Assembly: GCA_907165275.2 (NCBI GenBank)
Contig: OU015655.1
Coordinates: forward strand, 3,670,501 to 3,734,500
From: Zygaena filipendulae
Lineage: Eukaryota > Arthropoda > Insecta > Lepidoptera > Zygaenidae
Length of the DNA stretch: 64,000 bases
Direction: 5' to 3'
Shown: positions 60,401-64,000 of the stretch, one piece after another
Position numbering within the stretch: position 1 is the stretch's first letter
Layout of the letters: every line of letters starts with the position of its first letter
Made by a program: the position numbers and the translations under genes
The notes under the pieces: model-generated
Database searches by the model: none
The model's input: only the letters and a program-made list of their open reading frames with translations
What the model was told of the DNA's origin: nothing

Positions 60401-63333
60401 GCCTGAGCGGCTTAGAAAGGTCAACTTTACTTTTTCTGTAATACATACGGTCATTAGACAATAAACATAGCTAGATTGTCGCAAAAAAATGAAATATATA
60501 TATTATATATAATGAAAAGCATCTAAAGCACTCACATATACAGCAATGATTGAATTATTGTTTTTTGTTTATACCATTACAAGCTAGCTAGGCAATTTTT
60601 CATGCCTTACATTTATTTGATTACTTGCCCATCATTCACTTAAAAAAATGTTTAATATTAATAATATTAAGTAAGCAACAAAAATTAATTATATTATTTA
60701 TTTTGAAATTAATAAAATTTAACATATTCATACAAATAAAAAACAAAAATACTTACTTGTTATCTGAAGAAAAATGATCACTTTTAATGGGCATTTGATC
60801 CTCAGCTTCGGACTGGACACTTACTTGTAATTTATTTTCTTGTATTAAAATACTTTTAAACCTATACATTACATCTATTACTACTGTCCCAACTGGTGTA
60901 CAGAGTTGACTAACTCTAACATGTTTATTATTTTCTCCTGTAAAATAAAAGATATTTTATTAAGTCATCTATATTTTATCAAAGTACTTTAATAGTAGTA
61001 CAGGAAATATTTACAAAAAACAGTAAATAGTGTTTTATTATATTTATTTATTTATTTATTTACTAGTTGTTCCCCACGGTTTAACCCGTGTTGGTTTTGG
61101 AGATCCCGCAGGTATCCCGAGATAAAAAGTAGCCTGTGTCCTTCTCTGTACCCCTGACAATGTTGTCACAATGTGTATGCAAAATTTTGCAGGGATCAGT
61201 TGAGATGTTTTGCCGAGAGAGCGTAACAAACAAACAAACAAACAAACTCATTTTCACATTTATAATATTAGTAAGGATTTCTACTTCAAATGTCTACCTA
61301 GCTCATCTGGGTCAGGAGAACCACAAAAAATTCTGTGTGTAAACAAGCATGGTTCAGTGTTCTGTTTCCTTGATATTTTGTAAGCATATGTTATCCTTGA
61401 GATTGTTAAGGTTGTCTTGAGCATTGTGCACATCCTGTTGTATATTGTTGATAGACATGTCATGTTGGGATCACTGTTCGGCAGCAGCCTGACTGTCCAA
61501 TACTCCATAGGTACCAGTGTCGGTTCTTTTGCATCCATTAATATTTCTATGGTGACTACCTTTGAAAGGGCTTCTATGAGTTCGCCATTAATAACATTAT
61601 TTGTGTTGGTAGTCACATCAGGATCATCAGGTATTGATAAGTTGAACTGAAATCAATATCAATTAGATCTATACATTACCATAAAAATATAAGGTGTTTG
61701 ACATTGGGGTCATGTTGCGCTAGTCTCAACAGTCCCAACAGAAATCAAAGAATTAAATAATTGAGACACTGCAAAAGAGGGTTAGGTTAAGATTTAGGTT
61801 ATGCATGCTATTAAAAAAATTTTCCTCTCTGTGTTATCTTACTGATCTAATCTAAAGGTAATCTAATCAGTAGTCTAAAATTAGTTTATTATCTGTTAAT
61901 TATAGGTATTAATATTCTGTTAGAAAACAAAGAGTAATCTTCAGTATAGTTGAATGGATTTTCCTATACTTTGGTTATAATTATATCATTGATAGGACTT
62001 AGGACTTAGGACTTAGTGGACTATATGATTCATAGGACTTAGTTTTGATGATCCTGACACAAAGAGTTACCAAGGAAATCTCAGAATTCATGAAGGTAGG
62101 TACATCAATTTTTTTTATCCATTTAAGAAAAACATCTTTCCTTTTAAGAATGGCACTTTATTGCATAATATATAATGTACAATTATTTTTATGTTGATGT
62201 TGATGATTTTAACATTTGTTTTATACACATGTACATTAAATGAGATCTATTTTGCTCAAAGTAAAAAGATGCAATTTGTTATTTTACCACAAACAACATA
62301 GTTTATGATGTTTGTTTGAACTAATTTTAAAGGTATTGAATCTGATTTACAATTAGGAAAAACCTCAAACCTGGCAAATAAATTGTTGGGTTAAAAAATA
62401 TAGTGGTACAAGTAACGTAAAAATGAAGAAAAACTATTATGTAAATGATTCTGGAGACTTTGATTTTAAAGTTACAATAAAACACCATGTATGTTGTTTT
62501 ATTGTAACTTTAAAATCAAGTACACCAGGGTTTAAATGTAATACAGTATGCTGTTTTGAGTACAAAATTGTTACAAAATATTTTTTTTAACAAAGAAATG
62601 AAAAAAGTAAAAGAATAATCAATTTCCAGTTTTGTTCCTTGTACCTCTATGACTATCAACCCGTCAATTATACAGCTATACATAACACATGAAATTGAAG
62701 ACAAAGGTTTTAATTACCGAAATAAATAAACTACCCTCACATTTAATTCTAAGTCCTTATTAAATTTACAAAAGATTAGAAATTATTCATAGAATGATCA
62801 AGTTTGTGATGTAGAATCAATGGCAGATAAAACTATGGATTGTTCAAATTAAAATATATGTAATTGCACAATGTGGGATTCAGTCACCTGACCCACCACC
62901 CCTAATTTCAGCTCTAACTTACCACCCCTTAATTTGTATAAAGGTGTATAAAGGACTCCAAATAAGAAAAAAATATTTGGATTTTGGAAAACGGCAATTC
63001 AGGTGTCTTTCTTCCTCCTCATGATACACCTATAAATAATGTTTCAAAATAACCTTCAAAAATGACTTGTGTCTACAAGATATATATACTTACCTACCAG
63101 GTATGAGGTAAGTAAAATTATTTCTAGGTATTTTAATTATTCTCAATATTAAAGACACTTACCAGCTGACAAGCAGATGTAGGATGTTGAGTGGCCGCTT
63201 CTGCGTTCATTTCAGCGGTAACTTTTTTACCTTTGCGACTCTGAACCACTATTTGAGCTACTTTAATCGTCAATGTTTTCAAAAATAAAAGCAATTGAGA
63301 CATATCACTTTCTGGAATTCTAGCTGATGCCAT
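51194..63333 (-). CDS. Atg13: Autophagy-related protein 13 (Atg13), 6 exons
   Basis: Exons in transcript order are 63163-63333, 61298-61646, 60757-60937, 60285-60435, 52184-52321 and 51194-51424. All introns are GT...AG, all phases agree, and the total is 1,221 nt (406 aa plus stop). Atg13 is the regulatory subunit of the ULK1/Atg1 kinase complex that starts autophagosome formation in the cytoplasm. The N-terminal HORMA domain is recognisable from FNLSIPDDPDV, MEYWTVRLLP, STIYNRMCTMLKTTL, ITYAYKISRKQ and VSQLCTPVGTVVIDVMYRF. The C-terminus carries the conserved MSELAKFYKDCL and an acidic EDAVPEFDNMVASMF helix. It is shorter than the vertebrate protein (about 480-517 aa), the loss falling in the disordered middle. 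Intron 4 is 8 kb and contains a BEL/Pao element. The gene is convergent with Cfap69. Confidence 0.92.
52184..52321 (-). CDS. Atg13: Atg13 exon 5
   Basis: This exon encodes RTTSQCVDIAKPGISDMTSH to NKYNSLM, a low-complexity Ser/Thr-rich linker of the kind that carries phosphorylation sites in Atg13. The acceptor is ggtatttacag and the donor gtaaat, phase 0 at both ends. Confidence 0.85.
52425..52534 (+). mobile_element. LINE 3' tail (common lepidopteran type)
   Basis: This contains the blocks GGCAACGCACCTGCATGCC, TCTGGTGTTGCAGATG, GGGCGGCGGTAATCACTTA and CATCAGGTG and ends in CTATGACATAAAAAAA. The same 3' end appears reversed at 16255-16350. The pattern matches the 3' tail of an abundant lepidopteran non-LTR element. 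Confidence 0.55.
52541..52730 (-). mobile_element. Helitron-like copy, second subtype
   Basis: From GCTGTGCCCAGCGGTTTCAC, through AAATAAAGCCTATATTATGT, to (ACAG)n. It abuts the LINE 3' tail at 52425-52534 and lies in Atg13 intron 4. Confidence 0.55.
53099..53134 (+). repeat. 36-bp inverted repeat, left arm
   Basis: This arm is the exact reverse complement of 59403-59438. The two arms now flank the BEL/Pao element. Before its insertion they were about 63 bases apart, forming a 36-bp stem with a loop. The sequence may be the hairpin of a LINE 3' UTR or a tiny foldback MITE. Confidence 0.85.
53143..53147. repeat. Target-site duplication GCGCC (left)
   Basis: GCGCC directly precedes the LTR start and is repeated at 59348-59352 directly after the other LTR. 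Five bases is usual for BEL/Pao integration. Confidence 0.85.
53148..53403 (-). repeat. BEL/Pao 3' LTR
   Basis: This is the downstream LTR, 256 bp. The last ten pol codons and the pol stop lie inside it. A clear polypurine tract is not obvious; the bases just before the LTR are only moderately purine-rich. Confidence 0.93.
53373..57743 (-). CDS. pol: BEL/Pao Pol polyprotein
   Basis: The ORF encodes 1,456 aa from its first ATG; the frame itself is open from 57806. In order: a CCHC zinc knuckle (CYKCLISKHNQVAC, residues 15-28) and a CDVDGC...HH motif; aspartic protease (ALLDDGATVTLL, about residue 105); reverse transcriptase with FDAAAASHG, IGDIKDMF and the catalytic YMDD; RNase H (VFCDASPAAYAAV, TDATTVLYWI); integrase with an HHCC-type zinc motif (CVACR) and catalytic core (GIDLFGP, YSDNGTNL, GGAWERLIRSIK); and a C-terminal DUF5641-type domain (LREGDLVVVVD). 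No internal stop or frameshift is present. The frame is +1 relative to gag, and the stop lies inside the 3' LTR. Confidence 0.95.
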   Translation of the reverse strand: MRRERWSFARTHGLCYKCLISKHNQVACSATPCDVDGCNQAHHRLLHWVPKKSLSLVNKQENGIDSNGDVVNTVKNIDSSSVLLKIVPVTVHGPHSSVMTYALLDDGATVTLLSADVANRAGLRGESVNMHFSSAWDAGQLVCAVENVKFTVSNNTGEQFELTARKMSELSLPVQRLSEKDIKTYKHLCDKDFVYMYSGNVQPKLLIGQDNYHLIEPLECISGRKNEPYATRTQLGWCVHGRVCLTNGVTDTMLSRSNSHECLNEKCASSSLTDGAGAASVMCCTHSHNDTELQQIIQQSFALDALGVTCAPRKNADEEKALSILENTSKLVNGQWEVGLPWKDDTKMPDSYPTAYRRLKCVEKKLSAGDEYAERYKDRINHLFVNNYARKIHDTHAHASRTWYLPHFGVDNPNKKKLRLVFDAAAASHGYSLNDYLLQGPDLLQPLLGIMMRFREKRIAVIGDIKDMFLRVKIRPDDQDALRFLWRENPGDKVNKYCMTSLIFGANCSPFVAQFIKNKNAKSFSEKSTDMQSSTLLKEAVEAIVKEHYMDDYIASYESENKAIEIINLVIQIHKHGDFEIRNFMSNSEKVLKNIPKEALNEKAVRFKIENHAERTLGLMWYPDIDAFGFDLSLKHVPAEILHFKRKPTKREVLRVIMSVFDIFGILAPFTIKAKILMRATWKNKIQWDQEITNELFNLFREWVRQLKTIESLRIPRWYFVPKAEGSNLHGSLPTETVTANACIDRSTSILELHVFCDASPAAYAAVAYFRQIIVMHNDIQSVEKVSVSFIASKSRVAPVKDVSVPRLELQAAVLGCRLARTIQSEQKVKVNKRYFWTDATTVLYWIRDNTKNYKAFVANRLGEIDELTETIEWHYIPSGENIADLATKINNYKLDNECEWITGPKFLYNNREQWPSENEIRKDSYETNLEVNHAVYHTHFIQECSLSAALPDASRFSSWLRLLRSTAMVLLFIEKCKETEIRQINCDLMQRAERLLLRNSQLESFLSEINLLKSNKEIERNSRIRTLSPFLDVYELLRVDGRIGALKTVSNDIKNPVILDGKNITSRLIVKYYHEQAAHGCNEMVVNELRQKYWIVNLRPTVRTVAARCVACRIRKAKPAPPRMGDLPEARMMHHQRPFTYCGIDLFGPLEITAGRQRLKRYVVIFTCLTVRAVHLELAATLTTDSLIMALRRMAARRGWPRVIYSDNGTNLRGADTELKKAMKELDNEKISTATVNKGVDWTFIPPGSPHMGGAWERLIRSIKTSLKVIMKERAPREEVLLTFLAEVENIVNSRPLTHVSVDPRATAALTPNHFLLGTSSNLPAIGVFNDDDLYLRRQWRTVQRLGDMFWQRWLKEVLPTLLPRRKWNEETTPLREGDLVVVVDPAMPRNSWPMGMIEKVYTGSDGRVRVVEVKTSKGTMKRPATRVALLPTKDECRESDTRAEAVEDAPLPST
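57799..59034 (-). CDS. gag: BEL/Pao Gag (truncated before the zinc knuckle)
   Basis: The ORF encodes 411 aa starting 57 bases after the 5' LTR. It has a charged, coiled-coil-like N-terminal third, an Ala/Gln-rich linker, then the DUF1759-type capsid region (LPLFFGDPMEWLNFKQAY, TLELRYGRPEIII). It stops at a TAA just before the nucleocapsid zinc knuckle, which lies in the next frame. Gag forms the particle shell in which reverse transcription occurs. Confidence 0.9.
   Translation of the reverse strand: MFAARTPPPHKMKTRRDTLKELEKKSTWTKEVPIRDVQSENIEIERKVEAHLTPRPKTEGSKISDNKEQKDIVCSKKSSKSSLSARRKQLELEAAEAKAKIEKELIEKRLAAEIAQLEECRSQKSRTSTKMSDINNKVEQWLERSAQDEPEQPQAARGSQQAAAAPTDIQLLACALKDAVSSAANEVKYHELLTRISTSKDLPLFFGDPMEWLNFKQAYTESTRMCKYSDAENMWRLRKCLRGEARETVSASLISGATPGIVMDTLELRYGRPEIIISKIVSQLKKIPPLSASHHNEIVVFSVKIKNFVTAVEALNQNDYLRSPELTAMVLSKCPSALIAKWADYLYSYEDKCKAKLQIFSDFLLCEANKIAAAGITYIYSQSDNRKKTDEKKPHNHINIVEEKIPTAINE
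59073..59090 (-). other. BEL/Pao primer-binding site
   Basis: One base after the 5' LTR the minus strand reads TGGTCCTTCGAGCGGA. The leading TGG is what pairs with the CCA end of a host tRNA. I do not assign the tRNA. Confidence 0.7.
59092..59347 (-). repeat. BEL/Pao 5' LTR
   Basis: This is the upstream LTR of the minus-strand element, 256 bp, bounded by TG...CA within short inverted ends. It matches the LTR at 53148-53403 over its full length by eye. Confidence 0.93.
59348..59352. repeat. Target-site duplication GCGCC (right)
   Basis: This is the partner of 53143-53147, immediately outside the 5' LTR. Confidence 0.85.
59403..59438 (-). repeat. 36-bp inverted repeat, right arm
   Basis: This is the partner of 53099-53134, a perfect 36-bp match in reverse complement. 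It does not extend further on either side. Confidence 0.85.
59439..59842 (-). mobile_element. Non-LTR retrotransposon 3' fragment (ORF2 C-terminus)
   Basis: The minus-strand ORF 59570-59842 contains RRFSVFLGPHIYNRI and ECKRKVQSWLQLLSYDETE. This is the typical C-terminal pattern of jockey/CR1-like LINE ORF2 proteins, in which a conserved F..FGP..YN is followed by a K..(L/W)L helix. The 5' part is missing. Its 3' region continues left as a TG-rich tract (about 59474-59522) and probably resumes at 52985-53098 beyond the BEL/Pao element, where TGTGAAATAAATTATTATTA resembles a LINE tail. Confidence 0.6.
60285..60435 (-). CDS. Atg13: Atg13 exon 4
   Basis: This exon encodes KSKVDLSKPLRPGAFVDTNK followed by a helix and a proline stretch (LPPSPPLLWLID), part of the linker after the HORMA domain. 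The acceptor is gtattacag and the donor gttagt, phase 0. The next exon is 8 kb away. Confidence 0.88.
60757..60937 (-). CDS. Atg13: Atg13 exon 3 (end of HORMA domain)
   Basis: This exon is open in one frame only, from ENNKHVRVSQLCTPVGTVVI to SDHFSSDN, and is hidden in simple ORF scans because it has no internal ATG-led ORF of size. The TPVGT motif followed by DVMYRFK is the signature at the end of the Atg13 HORMA domain. Acceptor attttacag, donor gtaagt, phases 1 and 2. Confidence 0.9.
61063..61278 (-). mobile_element. Helitron-like copy next to Atg13 exon 2
   Basis: From CTAGTTGTTCCCCACGGTTT, through (AAAC)n, to ATTTATAATATTAGTAAGGA. It sits in intron 2 only about 20 bases from the exon 2 donor. 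It is preceded by an (ATTT)n run at 61038-61061. Confidence 0.6.
61298..61646 (-). CDS. Atg13: Atg13 exon 2 (HORMA core)
   Basis: The acceptor is ttgatttcag. The exon encodes FNLSIPDDPDV through DPDELG and includes YNRMCTMLKTTLTISRITYA and HRIFCG, the family-defining central part of the Atg13 HORMA fold. It ends in phase 1 at a gtagac donor and joins exon 3 in frame. A Helitron-like copy begins only about 20 bases into the next intron. Confidence 0.9.
62459..62521. repeat. 63-bp hairpin in Atg13 intron 1
   Basis: TTGATTTTAAAGTTACAATA...AAACA pairs with TGTTTTATTGTAACTTTAAA...ATCAAG, giving a stem of about 25 bases with a 10-base loop. The size is that of a miRNA precursor hairpin, but the stem is too perfect and AT-rich to distinguish it from a small palindrome. 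Confidence 0.7.
63163..63333 (-). CDS. Atg13: Atg13 exon 1
   Basis: This exon encodes 57 residues from MASARIPESD to SACQL. The helix LLLFLKTLTIKVAQIVVQSR corresponds to the first HORMA helix of Atg13. The ATG at 63331-63333 is the first ATG in this frame; a GTG lies four codons upstream. The donor CTG then gtaagt is near-perfect, phase 0. Confidence 0.88.
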
Positions 63334-64000
63334 TGTTAAAAACACTTGTATCTTCTACTCTCTTGGTACTATTATAATTAAACAAGTTCCTAAAATTGTA
63401 CGCAGTAGATACCTATACAATAAACATCAGCGGTTCCCGACTTGCAACAGCCGCGCCGGTGTAACCAACATTAATGTACTACCTACTTATTTAAAATATA
63501 TTTGTTTTTGTTCTTTGCACAATACGATAGCGGCTGACGCCTGACGGCTGACACTACTTATTAAAAATAATCAGCACAAACTAAATCACGTATAAATTAA
63601 AGCACATAAACTAGACAAATAGTAGACCACAAATTAACTAGACTTATTAGTAGACCTAAGAACAATAACAGTAGCATAGCACAAATTAACTAGACTTATG
63701 TCTATACATTCTTCTGAGCAGTAGACTGTTTCTTTCATTCTTTGCTGTATGGGCTTTAGTACTGTACAGTGTACGCCCAGTGTTGCCAACCCTCAAAAAT
63801 ATTTACCCCTAAAAGTTAAATCAAAAACCCCTAAATCCCCCTAAATACAATAATATTATTAAAAAAAAAAAACTTAATAGTAAATAGCAGCGCCAAGATT
63901 TTTGCCTATTTTCGAAATCATTAAGGTGAAATTATGGGTCTTAAAAAAAACAATTTAATCAAAAGCAATTTTTTTTTACCACGAATCTTTTTTTTCGTAA
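63334..64000. promoter_or_regulatory. Atg13 upstream region
   Basis: About 670 bases before the Atg13 ATG. A short GC-richer patch (63428-63465) near the start codon is the likeliest promoter or 5' UTR. Further out are a spaced direct repeat and CCCCTAAA-type words (63805-63845). No TATA box was convincingly placed. Confidence 0.4.
63630..63699 (+). repeat. Spaced direct repeat upstream of Atg13
   Basis: CACAAATTAACTAGACTTAT occurs twice with starts about 49 bases apart, about 300 bases upstream of the Atg13 start codon. A third, shorter relative (AAACTAGACAAATAGTAGAC) precedes them. Confidence 0.6.

Noticed and set aside
63805..63845. CCCCTAAA-type words near the right edge that look telomere-like
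   Set aside because: The insect telomere repeat is TTAGG/CCTAA. These words are irregular and only a few copies long, so this is probably chance low complexity.

Overview
This window is from a lepidopteran (moth or butterfly) nuclear genome. The DNA is AT-rich with GT/AG introns and frequent TAGGTAC-type words. It is full of repeats typical of Lepidoptera: short Helitron-like elements running from a TCCCTACTAATATTATAAA-type start to a CCGCGG...CAGCTAG end, tails of non-LTR retrotransposons, and many MITEs. I found no bacterial, CRISPR or plasmid feature. All calls were made by reading the sequence and joining exons by hand; no database search was run.

Layout. (1) Positions 1 to about 30,100: no protein-coding exon recognised. 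This stretch is intergenic DNA or a very long intron, made of dispersed repeats: Helitron-like copies, at least six MITE families, LINE tails, and one repeat family present in an empty and a filled version. (2) 30,100-30,720: a CpG-rich block that looks like a promoter, possibly divergent, because a good splice donor faces left at its left edge. (3) 30,720-46,594, plus strand: an 18-exon gene whose splice phases all agree, giving 992 codons. It resembles CFAP69, a helical-repeat protein of the axonemal central apparatus and sperm flagellum. (4) 46,595-50,940: gene-free, with three MITEs and a short foldback. (5) 51,194-63,333, minus strand: a 6-exon, 406-codon Atg13 gene (autophagy initiation, HORMA domain), convergent with Cfap69. 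(6) Atg13 intron 4 (52,322-60,284) holds a full-length BEL/Pao LTR retrotransposon in the same orientation as the gene, with two 256-bp LTRs that look identical and a 5-bp target duplication. It sits inside an older 36-bp inverted repeat next to a LINE 3' end.

How the genes relate. Cfap69 and Atg13 are functionally unrelated and meet tail to tail. The main interest lies in mobile-element biology: a very young BEL/Pao copy with gag and pol in different frames, a foldback MITE at the 3' end of Atg13, a 398-bp insertion whose pre-insertion state survives elsewhere in the window, and a 1.36-kb pogo/Tigger-like element with repeated subterminal motifs.
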